This document shows positions 32,520 to 43,967 of a stretch of 64,000 nucleotides of DNA, in pieces. Location of the stretch: assembly GCF_012489685.1 (NCBI RefSeq), contig NC_080045.1:66672722-66736721 (forward strand), given 5' to 3'. The position numbers and the translations under genes are program-made. How positions within the stretch are numbered: the first letter of the stretch is position 1; each line of letters starts with the position of its first letter. Below the pieces are notes generated by a model. That model ran no database searches. It was not told the DNA's origin and saw nothing but the letters and a program-made list of their open reading frames with translations. The stretch is from Lotus japonicus. Its lineage: Eukaryota; Streptophyta; Magnoliopsida; Fabales; Fabaceae.

Positions 32520-34859
32520 CCTAACCTATGTCAATTAGGGTGGAAAATGAGTTTTCAAGGGTAATTAACAAGTTGAAAGGGAAACTTGGTTTGATGGAAT
32601 GCCTCGTTGCCAAATGATTTCCCTATGTCAAGGTTCCCCCGTGAGCTTCCAGACTAAAATTATGGAATACTTGCCCCGATTATTGATTTCCCAAGGCTAA
32701 CCTATGCAAATTTGGGTGGATAATCAGTTTTTAAGGTAAAATATCAAGTTGGAAGGGAAACTTGTTTGGCCATGGCATACCTCGTTGCCGAAATGGTTTC
32801 CCTATGCCAAGGTGCCCCTGTGAACTCTCATGTCAAAATATAAGAATTATTGCCCTGATGATGAATTTCCAAAGGCTAACCTACGCGAATTTGTGTGAAA
32901 AATGACTTTTCAAGGAAAAATCACAAGTTGGACGTTTGTTTTTCCATGTCATGCCTTATTGCCCAAATGGTTTCCCTATGCAAAGGTGTCCACGTGAGCT
33001 CCCATGTCAAAATTTGGGAATTCTTGCCTCGTTGATGGATTCCCAAGGCTAACCTATGAAAAATGGGTTTTCAAGGTAAAATATCAAGTTGGAAGGGAAA
33101 CTTGATTTTCCATGGCATACCTCGTTGCCGAAATGGTTTCCCTATGCCAAGGTTCCCCCGTGAGCTCCCATGTCATTTTTTTTTAATTCTTGCGCCGATG
33201 ATGAATTTCCCAAGGCTAAATCTACGCGAATTTGTGTGTAAAATGACTTTTCAATGGAAAATCACGAGTTGGAAGGAAAAGTTTGTTTACCATGACATGC
33301 TTCGTTGCCCAAATGGTTTCCCTATGCAAAGGTGCCCACGTAAGCTCCCATGTCAAAATTTTGGAATTCTTGCCCAAATGATGAATTTCCCAAGGCGTTA
33401 CCTTTGCGAATTTGGGTGGAAAATGAGTTTTCAAGGCTAAATATCAAGTTCGAAGGGAAACTTGGTTTGTCATGGCGTGCATCGTTGCCCAAATGGTTTC
33501 CATGTGTGAAGGTGCCCCCGTGAGCTCCAATGTCAAAATTTGGAAATTCTTGCCCCGATGATGGATTTCCCCAGGCTAACCTATGCGAATTTGGGTGGAA
33601 AATGATTTTTCAAGGGAAAATCTCAAGTTTGATGGAAAACTTGGTTTGCTATGGCATGCATCGTTGCCCAAATGGTTACTCTAAGCTCTCATTTCAAAAT
33701 TTGAGAATTCTTGCAGCGATGATGGATATCCCAAGGCAAACCTATGTGAATTTGGGTGGAAAATGAGTTTTCAAGAGAAAATATCAAGTTGGAAGGGAAA
33801 CTTGTTTGCCATGACATGACTCGTTGCCGAAATGATTTCCCTATGCCAAGGTGCCCATGTGAGCTCCCATGTCAAAATTTGGGAATTCTTGCCCCGATGA
33901 TGGATTTTTCAAGGCTATCTTTGCGAATTTGGGTGGAAAATGACTTTTCAAGGAACAATCTCAAGTTGGAAGGAAAAATTGAATTTTCATGGCATGCCTC
34001 GTTGCCCAAATGGTTTCTCTAAGCTCTCATTTCAAAATTTGAGAATTCTTGCAACGATGATGGATATCCCAAGGCAAACCTATGTGAATTTGGGTGGAAA
34101 ATTAGTTTTTAAGGAAAATATTAAGTTGGAAGGGAAACTAGGTTTGCCATGGAATGCCTCGTTGCCCAAATGATTCCCCTATGCCAAGGTGCCAATGTGA
34201 GCTCACATGTCAAAAATTTTGAATTCTTGCCCCGATGATGGATTTTTCAAGGCTAACACCTATTCAAATTTGGGATGAAAATGAGTTTTCAAGGGAAAAT
34301 ATCAAGTTGGAAGAGAAACTTGGTTTTCCAATGAAATACCTTGTTGCCGAAATGGTTTCACTAAGCCAAGGTGACCCCATGAGCTCCAATGTCAAAATTT
34401 TAGAATTCTTGCTCCGATGATGGATTTCCCAAGGCTAACCTACGCGAATTTGTGTGTAAAATGACTTTTCAAGGGAAAATCACGAGTGGGAAGGGAAAAA
34501 TTGTTTGCCATGACATGCCTCATTGCCCAAATGGTTTCCCTACGCAAATGTGCCCACGTGAGCTCCCAAGTCAAAATTAGGGAATCTTTGCCCAAAGTAT
34601 GGATTTCCCAATGCTAACCTATGCGAATTTGGGTGGAAAATGAGTTTTCAAGGGAAAATATCAAGTTCGAAGGGAAACTTGGTTTGCCACGGCATGACTC
34701 GTTGCTCAAATGGTTTCCATATGCCAAGGTGCCCCAGTGAGCTCCAATGTCAAAATTTGGGAATTCTTGCCCCGATGATGGATTTCCCAAGGCGTTCTAT
34801 GCGAATTTGAGTGGAAAATGACTTTTTAAGGGAAAATCTCAAGTTGGAAGGAAAACTTT
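32520..34859. repeat. Satellite array, segment 3
   Basis: About 13 monomers. The part 32.82-33.77 kb follows the same variant order as 23.2-25.35 kb of segments 1 and 2 without its solo LTR, including the rare phrases TTGCGCCGATGATGAATTTC and AAGGCGTTACCTTTGCG. It ends at the ACTTT target site of the copia element. Confidence 0.9.
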
Positions 34860-35744
34860 TGAAATTCTAGATCCCTTAGAACAAATGTCCTGCACGATGC
34901 TGGGACAATCGATTAGAACATCATACAACTGAAAGACCTGAACACGAAACAACAAACAACTAAAAGGAAACAAGACACAGGAAGTTGTTAACCCAGTTCG
35001 GTGAAACTACACCTACGTCTGGTTAGCTTTCGCCCAATGAAAAGGAATTCCACTATCTCAAGAACTAGGTATTACAGACCCACATGAACACATCAAGTTC
35101 ATTGTTCTTAACCTATTCTACCCAGTGGTATTCTACTTAGAACCACAGCCTAAGTATGAGAGCCCCTCTCACTTTTCCTCAATCACTGCCACAGTGATTG
35201 GTGAACAACAATAACACAGAGTTTGTTTGACACTCAAACACAACACAGAACTCAGTCTCACTTTATAGAATCAGTGAGCAAGACGAGTTCACAACTAACA
35301 AAGACAAAGAACAACTTACACTCTTAAGAACACTTGATCTTCAAGGTAATTCTCTCGATCAACATCAAGCTTCAGGTCTTTGTCAATATATATACTTCAG
35401 CAGAGGCGGCTAGGGTTTATTTGGGCTGAAGAACACTTTGATCCAACTCATATCAGCAGAGAATCTTTCAAGATCTGATATGAGTGATCAACAAGTAAAA
35501 ATAGAAACAAATCTTTTTAATCACAGATTTGCTTCAACAATTACAACCCGCAACTGGCTCCCAACACACAGTTACTTGACCTTCAAGTAAGCACAGATCA
35601 TACCATAAAGCATAACCACAAGGGACCCACTTGCATGCCAGCAGGGGCGGATGTCCTGGCCTTCATCAAGGCAGATGTCACAACATCGGCTAGGACATCA
35701 GGTTGTTTTTTTTTTACAAAATTGATGACAACAAAGGAACAACA
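34860..35744 (-). repeat. 3' LTR of the Sirevirus-like element
   Basis: 885 bp. It differs from the 5' LTR at one base in AACTAGGTATTACAG (GGAATT in the other copy) and one in GACATCAGGTTG (TCAAGTTG in the other). Both LTRs have the same length T-run near their 5' end. On the minus strand it begins TGTTGTTCCTTTGTTG. Confidence 0.92.
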
Positions 35745-35745
35745 A

Positions 35746-36149
35746 TCTCCCCCTTTGTCAAATTTTGACTAAAAACAACTTCACTACCAGAGAGGGAAAA
35801 AATATCAAAATCATCAGAGTCAGCAGCAGGAATACTCCCCCTCAAACCAATGCATCCACAACAGCCAAAACATGGAGGAACTCCCCCTCAAAAGATGCAT
35901 CCAAATAAACACTGCATAAAGTATATAGAACCCATATGCAACACAGTACAAACTAAGCAAGCACACTTGGTACTACTTGAACAGAAGCTAGCTTGTAGCA
36001 CTTGAACACTTGAACATAAAATATCTCCTGAACTGGTCTTGTCTTGACAAAGCTGCATACTTATTACATAACATAACCAGAATACCAAGTCTTCAAAAAA
36101 AAAAACAACCACAACAAACTACTACTCTACTACTACTCCCCCTTTTTAG
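35746..36149 (-). promoter_or_regulatory. Multiple polypurine tracts next to the 3' LTR
   Basis: Four similar pyrimidine-rich words on the plus strand (purine-rich on the element's sense strand) lie at 35746-35757 (TCTCCCCCTTTG), 35835-35846 and 35881-35892 (CTCCCCCTCAAA), and 36136-36149 (CTCCCCCTTTTTAG). The first adjoins the LTR and is the proper plus-strand priming tract. A set of repeated tracts before the 3' LTR is a described feature of Sireviruses. Confidence 0.7.
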
Positions 36150-36213
36150 CACAAATTTGGCAAAGATGGAAAGAATTGAACCAAGGCCAACTAAAAATCA
36201 ACAAGGAGATGCA

Positions 36214-37971
36214 CTAAACACCAGAAGAAGAGGAGTGTTCCTCATCATTTTCTGCAGATCCTTCCCTCTCAGCATCAGCTGCATGCTCACCCTCTTGACC
36301 AGCTTCCTCCTTGAGAGTTTGAATGAGAGCATCCACCTTAATCTTCCTAGCAGCAGCAATCCTGATCGTCTCTTGAAGTTCCTTGGAAATGGCCTCAAGT
36401 TCAGCAATGACACTGTGAGTGCCTGAGGCAGACATAGAGGCAGGAACAGATGTCCTACTGGATGGCAGATCAATGTCCAGGACATGAGGGTCCAGGAACA
36501 ACCGTTGGTCCAAGGTGATGGGAGGGCCTTTAGGCACAGGAACATCATCAACAGTGAGGATATTAGGATGTTGTTTCAGAATGATAGCAGTCAGTAAAGA
36601 AGGAAAAGAGATGGGGAGTTTCACTGCACAGGTATCTGCATGCTTCAAAGTTTGGGAAAACACAAAGTTGCCAAAGTCATAAGCAATTTCAGTCCCAATG
36701 CGATAGAGAAGCTTGGCAAGCATAGCAGAAACAGCAGAAGTATGGTTAGAGGGAACCCAATTCACCACTCCAATCCTATTCAAAATAGCATACTTCACAC
36801 TCAGAACCCCAGTTGACAGAAGCTTCTTAGCAGGCCACTTCTTTACTCTTCCAGCAGTCAATTCCTCAGCAACCGTATCCAGAGAAAGTTCTTCTTCAAC
36901 AAATTCAACCACACTTCTTCCAAGGGTTTGGTTGATGATAGCAGGAGAGAAATTCACACACTTACCCCTGACAAACACTTTCCTGAATTCAGGACTGGCA
37001 GAATTATTAACATCATCAGAGAGATTGACAATAAATTCCTTTACAAGCTTGTCATAACATTTTCCTATGTTCATCACAGTCTGCCTCAACCCTGCTTTTG
37101 CTATCAAGGCAATGATCTCTTTGCAGGCTAACACATCAGAATCAATCTCCCTTTCTTTAGCAACACGTCTTTGATAGACATATTTCCATTTGAAGGCATT
37201 TTCTGGAGCATGAATAGACACATTATCTAGAGGAACATTAGGAATATCTGAGGGAATACGCTTACCAGAGAACATTTTCTTCTCCGAGGCGGTGATGTCC
37301 AGGACATCGCCTTCAACATCTGATTCAGTCTCCAAATCGATTCTGGAACCTTTATGCTTTTTCCCAGTAGTCTTCTTGGCTTTCTTCCCTGATGATTCCA
37401 CAGCTTTCTGCTTGCCTTTCCGTGACGCATCGGTTGCCCTTGATTTTGAAGATCCAGTAGGGATCTTGGTTTTCTTCTTCTTGACAACAGGGATTTCTTC
37501 AACAGATGCTCTTCTTCGCTTAAGCATTCTGGCAGCAACACTTGCCAGAGGCACATCCTCTGAATCTTCATCATCAGAGACATCATGAACAGTGGGAGGG
37601 GTCTTCATCGATTCCTCTGACAAGACATCCATTGAGTTTGCAGCCTTGGAATCAGAACTCTTGGATGAAGAGGAAGAATCCTTTGAGAGTGAAACTTCCT
37701 TGGCAGGCTTATCAGACAATGTCGCGACATCGTCTTCAACATTTGCAGAGACAGAAGTATTGGAGACTTCCTCAGGCACAGGGGCTTCTGGGTTTTGCAT
37801 TGGGGTTGCACGAGACTTGTAGTGCTTCTTGGAAGGAGTTCTTGAGTTCTTCTTAGATTGAGAGGAAGAACTTGTGTGCAAACCCATAACCCTAGCACCA
37901 CCAGCAGTTCTCTCTATCTTTCCTTTCACAGACTCTTTCTTGCTTGAAGACATGATGAACTGGTAAAGCAA
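36214..37971 (-). CDS. Extra (envelope-position) ORF of the Sirevirus-like element, 585 aa
   Basis: An intact frame downstream of pol, separated by 207 bp. The N-terminal 230 residues are Ser/Lys-rich with acidic patches and basic clusters (RKGKQKAVESSGKKAKKTTG), suggesting a nuclear or nucleic-acid-associated protein. Residues about 240-440 (IHAPENAFKWKYVYQRRVAK, SPEFRKVFVRGKCVNFSPAI, MLAKLLYRIGTEIAYDFGNF) resemble the 'putative plant transposon protein' domain found in many plant retroelement ORFs. The C-terminus has a short coiled-coil-like stretch and an acidic Ser-rich end. I see no signal peptide or clear membrane segment, so an envelope role is only positional. A second start is at Met7. 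Confidence 0.75.
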   Translation of the reverse strand: MLYQFIMSSSKKESVKGKIERTAGGARVMGLHTSSSSQSKKNSRTPSKKHYKSRATPMQNPEAPVPEEVSNTSVSANVEDDVATLSDKPAKEVSLSKDSSSSSKSSDSKAANSMDVLSEESMKTPPTVHDVSDDEDSEDVPLASVAARMLKRRRASVEEIPVVKKKKTKIPTGSSKSRATDASRKGKQKAVESSGKKAKKTTGKKHKGSRIDLETESDVEGDVLDITASEKKMFSGKRIPSDIPNVPLDNVSIHAPENAFKWKYVYQRRVAKEREIDSDVLACKEIIALIAKAGLRQTVMNIGKCYDKLVKEFIVNLSDDVNNSASPEFRKVFVRGKCVNFSPAIINQTLGRSVVEFVEEELSLDTVAEELTAGRVKKWPAKKLLSTGVLSVKYAILNRIGVVNWVPSNHTSAVSAMLAKLLYRIGTEIAYDFGNFVFSQTLKHADTCAVKLPISFPSLLTAIILKQHPNILTVDDVPVPKGPPITLDQRLFLDPHVLDIDLPSSRTSVPASMSASGTHSVIAELEAISKELQETIRIAAARKIKVDALIQTLKEEAGQEGEHAADAEREGSAENDEEHSSSSGV

Positions 37972-38178
37972 ACGAACAAAAACAAGAAATTGAGAGAAAC
38001 GTAAGTGATGAGAATCAGAAATTGTTAGAGCAAGATTGGCAACTTGTGGTGAGAATGTGATGAAGTCATTGGTGATGATTATATAGCAGTTGAGTGAGAA
38101 GGAAGCAATGATGTCCCAACGGCAGTTAATGGTAGTTACGAGGAAACTAGCCGTTAGACAGAAAAGGGGCTTTAATTG

Positions 38179-39852
38179 CTAAGCTTCTTCGAAGAGGCAA
38201 ATCCCAAGATTTCCTCTTAATTTGTCAAATGTAGCAGCATCTAAGGGTTTGGTAAAGATGTCAGCCAATTGTCTCTCTGTGGGGACATGTTCCAAAGTAA
38301 CAATTTTATCCTCCACTAATTCCCTGATGAAGTGATGTCTGATATCTATGTGTTTGGTTCTTCTATGTTGTATAGGGTTCTTGGCAATATTGATAGCACT
38401 CAAATTGTCACAGTACAATGTCATGACATCTTGCTCAACTTCGTATTCCTTGAGCATCTGCTTCATCCAAATAAGCTGAGTACAACTGCTTCCAGCAGCT
38501 ATATATTCAGCTTCAGCTGTGGATAAAGACACGCAGTTTTGCTTCTTGCTAAACCAAGAAATTAAGTTGTTTCCAAAGAAGAAACACCCTCCAGATGTAC
38601 TCTTTCTATCATCAGCACTCCCTGCCCAATCTGCATCACAATACCCTACAAGGGAAGAATTAGTATCATTTGTATAAAGAATCTCATAGTCACAAGTACC
38701 ATTTATGTACTTAATGATTCTTTTCACTTGTAAGAGATGACTGGTCTTTGGAGCAGCTTGATATCTTGCACAAGCACCAACAGCAAAGGTAATGTCAGGT
38801 CTGCTAGCAGTGAGGTACAACAAGCTTCCAATCATGCTTCTATATAAGCTTTGATCAACATCCTCTCCCTAATTGTCTTTAGACAGCTTGATATGTGTAG
38901 CAGCAGGAGTCCTTTTATGTCCAGATTTTTCAAGTCCAAATTTCTTGACGATGCCCCTAGCATACTTACTCTGGGAAATAAACATTGAGTCTTCCATTTG
39001 TTTGATCTGAAGTCCCAGAAAGTAGTTCAATTCACCAACTAAGCTCATCTCAAACTCTGACTTCATTTGTTGGACAAAATGTTCCACCATCGAGTTCGAC
39101 ATCCCACCAAACACAATATCATCAACATATATCTGTGCAATCATGAGTTTTCCTCTTTCATTTTTCACAAATAATGTCTTGTCTATTCCTCCCTTGCAAT
39201 AACCATTGCTCACCAGAAACTCTGTAAGGCGTTCATACCAAGCTCTAGGGGCCTGTTTTAATCCATACAGGGCTTTCTTGAGTTTGTAGACATGTTCAGG
39301 ATGATGTGGATCTGTGAATCCCTTTGGTTGTTCAACATAAACTTCCTCATTCAGATAACCATTTAGAAAGGCACTTTTAACATCCATTTGGAATAATCTG
39401 AACTTCAAAAGACAAGCAACACCAAGCAAAAGTCTTATGGATTCCAACCTAGCCACTGGAGCAAAGGTTTCATCAAAGTCTACTCCTTCAATCTGAGTAT
39501 ATCCTTGAGCCACCAGTCTTGCTTTGTTTCTAGTTACTACACCATTCTCATCTGACTTGTTCTTGAAAATCCACTTGGTTCCTATGATGTTTACTCCCTC
39601 AGGCCTAGGAATGAGATCCCATACTTCATTTCTTCTGAATTGATCAAGTTCTTCTTGCATAGCATTTATCCAGTATTCATCTGTCAGAGCCTCCTTGACA
39701 TTTTTGGGTTCTACCTTGGATATAAAACATTCATGAGCAATGTAGCTTCTAGCCCTGGTAGTAACTCCTTCTTTGAGGTCACCAATAATATTCTCTTGAG
39801 GATGATTCTTTTGAATTCTGATCGATGGAGCTTTATTGGGGTCATCTGGTGA
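38179..39852 (-). pseudogene. Reverse transcriptase and RNase H part of copia pol, interrupted
   Basis: The RT part (open 38869-39660 and in the same frame up to about 39850) shows the copia RT start ([20 protein letters not shown]), [27 protein letters not shown] and the catalytic YVDD. The RNase H part (38179-38835) shows SRPDITFAVG, GYCDADWAG, STAEAEY and the terminal QLADIFTKPL. The two parts are in one frame, separated only by TAG at 38869-38871. The frame joins gag-integrase through a one-base shift near 39850. These breaks make a full polyprotein impossible without correction. Confidence 0.88.
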
Positions 39853-42800
39853 TCTTGCTCATCAGAACTGGTTTCTGATTCAATGTCGAGGTCAATAGTT
39901 GGGACATCGGCTGTGACATGTGGACCATCATCATCTTCAGTTGCACCAGTGTCTTCTCTTTCATTTGGTTGATCATCAATAGAGACATTTACAGATTCCA
40001 TCATTACCTTTGTTCGGGAATTGTACACTCTGTAAGCTTTGCTGTTTGTAGAGTATCCCATGAAAATTCCTTCATCACTCTTAGGATCTAGCTTTCTTCT
40101 TTGTTCACGATCAGCCAGAATATAACATTTACTCCCAAAGATATGAAAGTGTTTCACAGTTGGCTTCCTTCCTTTCCAGAGTTCATATAGAGTGACTGTG
40201 GTTCCAGCTCTAATGGTTACTCTATTGTGAATGTAACAGGCTGTGTTCATGGCTTCTGCCCAGAACTTGTTGGAAATCTTCCTTGCATGAAGCATAACCC
40301 TGGTGGATTCTTGAAGAGTCCTGTTTTTCCTTTCAACAATTCCATTCTGCTGAGGTGTAATTGGAGCTGAGAATTCATGGCTTATTCCTTCTGAATCACA
40401 GAAGTCAGAGAATTTGGAGTTCTCAAACTCTCGTCCATGATCACTTCTGATTCTTACTATAGAGCAATTCTTCTCAGTTTGAAGTTTCAGACATAGCCTT
40501 CTGAATATGTCAAAGGTTTCTGATTTTTCCTTCATGAAGTCAATCCATGTGAACCTGGAATAATCATCAACACAGACATATACATATTTCTTACCTCCTA
40601 GACTTTCTACCTGCATGGGTCCCATCAAGTCCATGTGAAGAAGTTCAAGGACTTTTGTTGTAGTTGGATGCTGAAGCTTTGCATGAGATGTTTTGGTCAG
40701 CTTTCCAATCTTGCATTCTCCACATATTTTTTCTTCATCTATTTTCAGTTTTGGTAGCCCTCGTACAGCATCTTTAGAGATAACTTTCTGCATACTCTTG
40801 AGATTGATGTGACCTAAACGTTGGTGCCATAGATTCAACTCATCCACTTTTGATATCAAACATCTAGACACTTGGGCTTTCTTTTGTGGAATCCACATGT
40901 AGCAATTGTCTTTGGACCTGACACCTCTCATCACAATCTCTTGATCACTAGTGGTAACCATGCATTCAGTCTTGCTAAACTTCACATCCAGATCTTGATC
41001 ACACAACTGACTTATACTGATTAGATTTGCTGTCAACCCCTTGACAAGAAGAACGTTGTTCAGACTAGGAGATCCAGTGTTTACCAACTTCCCAATGCCT
41101 TTGATTTTTCCTTTAGCCCCATCTCCAAAGGTGACTGATTTACTGGAGTATTCCTTGAGATTTTCTAGATACTCCTTATTCCCAGTCATGTGTTTTGAGC
41201 AGCCACTATCAAAATACCAGTCTTCACTTGATGAGACTCTAAAAGATGTGTGTGCTATAAGACATGAAACTTCTCCTTTGGGTACCCAAGCTCTCTTAGA
41301 TGTCTTGAGAACCTTCTGGATCTGAGGATATCCGTATAGCTTGAAGCAGTAGGGCTTAATGTGACCAAACCTACCACAATAATGACATCTCCATGGAATT
41401 TGAGCAGTAGCCTTCTGAGTAGTAGGATGTGGAGGCATATGTTGTGACATCGGGCTTGACATCTGATAGTTCTCTGGGTTTTTAAACTCAGAGTTTTCTT
41501 TAGCTCTTACAAACTTCCTTGATGCTTTCTGATTTCCTCTACTCCCAGACTGATAACTGAAACCAATGCCTTTAACACTCTTTCCTTGCTTGCTTGTTTC
41601 TTCCAGAATCTCTTCAAGCATATTAGATCCACTATTCAGCATACGCACTGACTTGTAGGTATTTTCCAGTTTGGTTGTCAATGTAGCTACTTTCTCTTGA
41701 AGATCAGCTATGGTTAACAGAAGCTTGGCTTTTTCAACAGTTTCAACATCCTTTAATTTTGAGTTCCATTTATCCAAATCATCTTGCAGTTTATCAATGG
41801 TCTCCCTTAGGTTTTCATTTTCAGTCTTAACTTGTTTCATCTCATCTTCTTGCTCCTTCAGATGTTTGCAAGTTTCCTTCCATTTAACATGTAGGAGTTT
41901 GTAAGTCTCTTCCAAATCCTCAAATGTCATTTCATCACCACTGGAATCTGAGTCATTGACAGCCCCTGAGAAAGCATTAACCTTGTTGACAGATAATTCT
42001 TCCTCATCCTCAGTATCTTCATCTGACCATGTCACTACCATGCCTTTCTTCTGTTTCTTCAAGTAGGTTGCACACTCATATCTAATGTGACCATAACCCT
42101 CACATTCATGACACTGAACACCCTTGTCTTGGCCTGATTTATCCTCTTCTTTGACCTTTCGCTGGGAATTGTAGGTTTTATAGTTGTCTGACTTAATGTC
42201 CTGGACATTTGGCCTAGTCCTTCTGTCTATCTTCCTTAGAGCTCTGTTGAATTTTCTAGCAAGAAGGGCCAGAGCTTCAGATAGATTCTCACTTTCACTA
42301 TCAGCATCATCTCCTTCAGTGGTGTTGGATACAAAAGCAATGCTTTTGGTCTTCTTTTCAGGTTTTTCACCCAACTTTAACTCATAAGTCTGCAGAGAAC
42401 CAATCAGCTCATCCACTTTCAAACTGCTGATATCTTGAGCTTCTTCAATAGCAGTGACCTTCATTGCAAACTTGCTGGTTACAGACCTCAAGATTTTCCT
42501 CACAAGCTTTTCATCTGACATAGGTTCTCCTAGAGAAAATGAAGCATTTGACAGATCACGCACACGCATGTGATATTCAGAAATAGTCTCATCTTCTGTC
42601 ATTGTCAAGTTCTCAAAACGAGTAGTAAGCATCTGGAGTCTAGACATCCTCACCCTGGTTGTACCTTCATGTGCTGTTTTCAAAATCTCCCAAGCATCTT
42701 TGGAAACAGTGCAAGTATTAATCAATCTAAACATGTTTTTGTCCACAGCATTGAAGATAGCATTCATTGCTTTTGAGTTTGCCAGAGAAGCTTCTTCTTC

Positions 42801-43016
42801 AGCACTTGTCCATTCATCCTCAGGTTTTTCTTCAGGAGTAGATGTACTTCCTTCTGCTTGAGCTTTGACAGGATGCTTCCAGCCTTTGACAACAGCCTTC
42901 CAAGTTTTGATATCAATAGACTTGAGAAAAGCTATCATTCGAACCTTCCAGTAATCATAATTGGAGCCATCCAGGATTGGTGGCCTGTTGATCGATCCTC
43001 CCTCCTTATTGTCCAT
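39711..43016 (-). CDS. Copia gag-protease-integrase polyprotein, 1101 aa
   Basis: A single open frame from ATG at 43016, about 65 bp after the 5' LTR. Gag comprises residues about 1-315, with NYDYWKVRM near the N-terminus, and a first CCHC zinc knuckle at about 301-315 ([14 protein letters not shown]). A long coiled-coil-like stretch follows (about 365-470), then a second knuckle at about 542-556 ([14 protein letters not shown]). Protease has [10 protein letters not shown] at about 602. The integrase zinc-binding region has [14 protein letters not shown] at about 732. The integrase core has [14 protein letters not shown] and [10 protein letters not shown] at about 797-895, supplying the D, D, E residues. 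It ends at TAG 39711-39713 after the frame shift. Having two zinc knuckles and a coil in gag is notable. Confidence 0.92.
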   Translation of the reverse strand: MDNKEGGSINRPPILDGSNYDYWKVRMIAFLKSIDIKTWKAVVKGWKHPVKAQAEGSTSTPEEKPEDEWTSAEEEASLANSKAMNAIFNAVDKNMFRLINTCTVSKDAWEILKTAHEGTTRVRMSRLQMLTTRFENLTMTEDETISEYHMRVRDLSNASFSLGEPMSDEKLVRKILRSVTSKFAMKVTAIEEAQDISSLKVDELIGSLQTYELKLGEKPEKKTKSIAFVSNTTEGDDADSESENLSEALALLARKFNRALRKIDRRTRPNVQDIKSDNYKTYNSQRKVKEEDKSGQDKGVQCHECEGYGHIRYECATYLKKQKKGMVVTWSDEDTEDEEELSVNKVNAFSGAVNDSDSSGDEMTFEDLEETYKLLHVKWKETCKHLKEQEDEMKQVKTENENLRETIDKLQDDLDKWNSKLKDVETVEKAKLLLTIADLQEKVATLTTKLENTYKSVRMLNSGSNMLEEILEETSKQGKSVKGIGFSYQSGSRGNQKASRKFVRAKENSEFKNPENYQMSSPMSQHMPPHPTTQKATAQIPWRCHYCGRFGHIKPYCFKLYGYPQIQKVLKTSKRAWVPKGEVSCLIAHTSFRVSSSEDWYFDSGCSKHMTGNKEYLENLKEYSSKSVTFGDGAKGKIKGIGKLVNTGSPSLNNVLLVKGLTANLISISQLCDQDLDVKFSKTECMVTTSDQEIVMRGVRSKDNCYMWIPQKKAQVSRCLISKVDELNLWHQRLGHINLKSMQKVISKDAVRGLPKLKIDEEKICGECKIGKLTKTSHAKLQHPTTTKVLELLHMDLMGPMQVESLGGKKYVYVCVDDYSRFTWIDFMKEKSETFDIFRRLCLKLQTEKNCSIVRIRSDHGREFENSKFSDFCDSEGISHEFSAPITPQQNGIVERKNRTLQESTRVMLHARKISNKFWAEAMNTACYIHNRVTIRAGTTVTLYELWKGRKPTVKHFHIFGSKCYILADREQRRKLDPKSDEGIFMGYSTNSKAYRVYNSRTKVMMESVNVSIDDQPNEREDTGATEDDDGPHVTADVPTIDLDIESETSSDEQDHQMTPIKLHRSEFKRIILKRILLVTSKKELLPGLEATLLMNVLYPR

Positions 43017-43067
43017 GAGATCAAGAAACTATCTCCCTGGAGCTCACCCACACAGAACAGGGGTGCC

Positions 43068-43080
43068 TGCTCTGATGCCA
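43068..43080 (-). other. Primer-binding site of the Sirevirus-like element
   Basis: Two bases inside the 5' LTR end, the minus strand reads TGGCATCAGAGCA. The usual plant copia site matching the 3' end of initiator Met tRNA is TGGTATCAGAGC, so there is one mismatch. Confidence 0.8.
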
Positions 43081-43082
43081 AT

Positions 43083-43967
43083 TGAAATTCTAGATCCCTT
43101 AGAACAAATGTCCTGCACGATGCTGGGACAATCGATTAGAACATCATACAACTGAAAGACCTGAACACGAAACAACAAACAACTAAAAGGAAACAAGACA
43201 CAGGAAGTTGTTAACCCAGTTCGGTGAAACTACACCTACGTCTGGTTAGCTTTCGCCCAATGAAAAGGAATTCCACTATCTCAAGAACTAGGAATTACAG
43301 ACCCACATGAACACATCAAGTTCATTGTTCTTAACCTATTCTACCCAGTGGTATTCTACTTAGAACCACAGCCTAAGTATGAGAGCCCCTCTCACTTTTC
43401 CTCAATCACTGCCACAGTGATTGGTGAACAACAATAACACAGAGTTTGTTTGACACTCAAACACAACACAGAACTCAGTCTCACTTTATAGAATCAGTGA
43501 GCAAGACGAGTTCACAACTAACAAAGACAAAGAACAACTTACACTCTTAAGAACACTTGATCTTCAAGGTAATTCTCTCGATCAACATCAAGCTTCAGGT
43601 CTTTGTCAATATATATACTTCAGCAGAGGCGGCTAGGGTTTATTTGGGCTGAAGAACACTTTGATCCAACTCATATCAGCAGAGAATCTTTCAAGATCTG
43701 ATATGAGTGATCAACAAGTAAAAATAGAAACAAATCTTTTTAATCACAGATTTGCTTCAACAATTACAACCCGCAACTGGCTCCCAACACACAGTTACTT
43801 GACCTTCAAGTAAGCACAGATCATACCATAAAGCATAACCACAAGGGACCCACTTGCATGCCAGCAGGGGCGGATGTCCTGGCCTTCATCAAGGCAGATG
43901 TCACAACATCGGCTAGGACATCAAGTTGTTTTTTTTTTACAAAATTGATGACAACAAAGGAACAACA
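43083..43967 (-). repeat. 5' LTR of the Sirevirus-like element
   Basis: 885 bp, TG...CA ends. It is the same as the 3' LTR except for two substitutions. It would contain the promoter; a TATATATAC word near 43610-43619 could be its TATA region on either strand, but this is not certain. Confidence 0.92.

Larger units (their letters stand above)
34860..43967 (-). mobile_element. Complete Sirevirus-like Ty1/copia retrotransposon (9108 bp)
   Basis: This is a full element in minus orientation. The LTRs are 34860-35744 (3' LTR) and 43083-43967 (5' LTR), each 885 bp with TG...CA ends and only two differences between them. The target duplication ACTTT is at 34855-34859 and 43968-43972. A primer-binding site resembling the initiator Met tRNA adjoins the 5' LTR. 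Order from the 5' LTR is gag, protease, integrase, reverse transcriptase, RNase H (the copia order), then an extra ORF and several polypurine tracts. This extra ORF and the multiple tracts identify the Sirevirus lineage. Coding is broken by a frameshift near 39850 and a TAG at 38869-38871, so this copy is probably non-autonomous. Confidence 0.93.
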
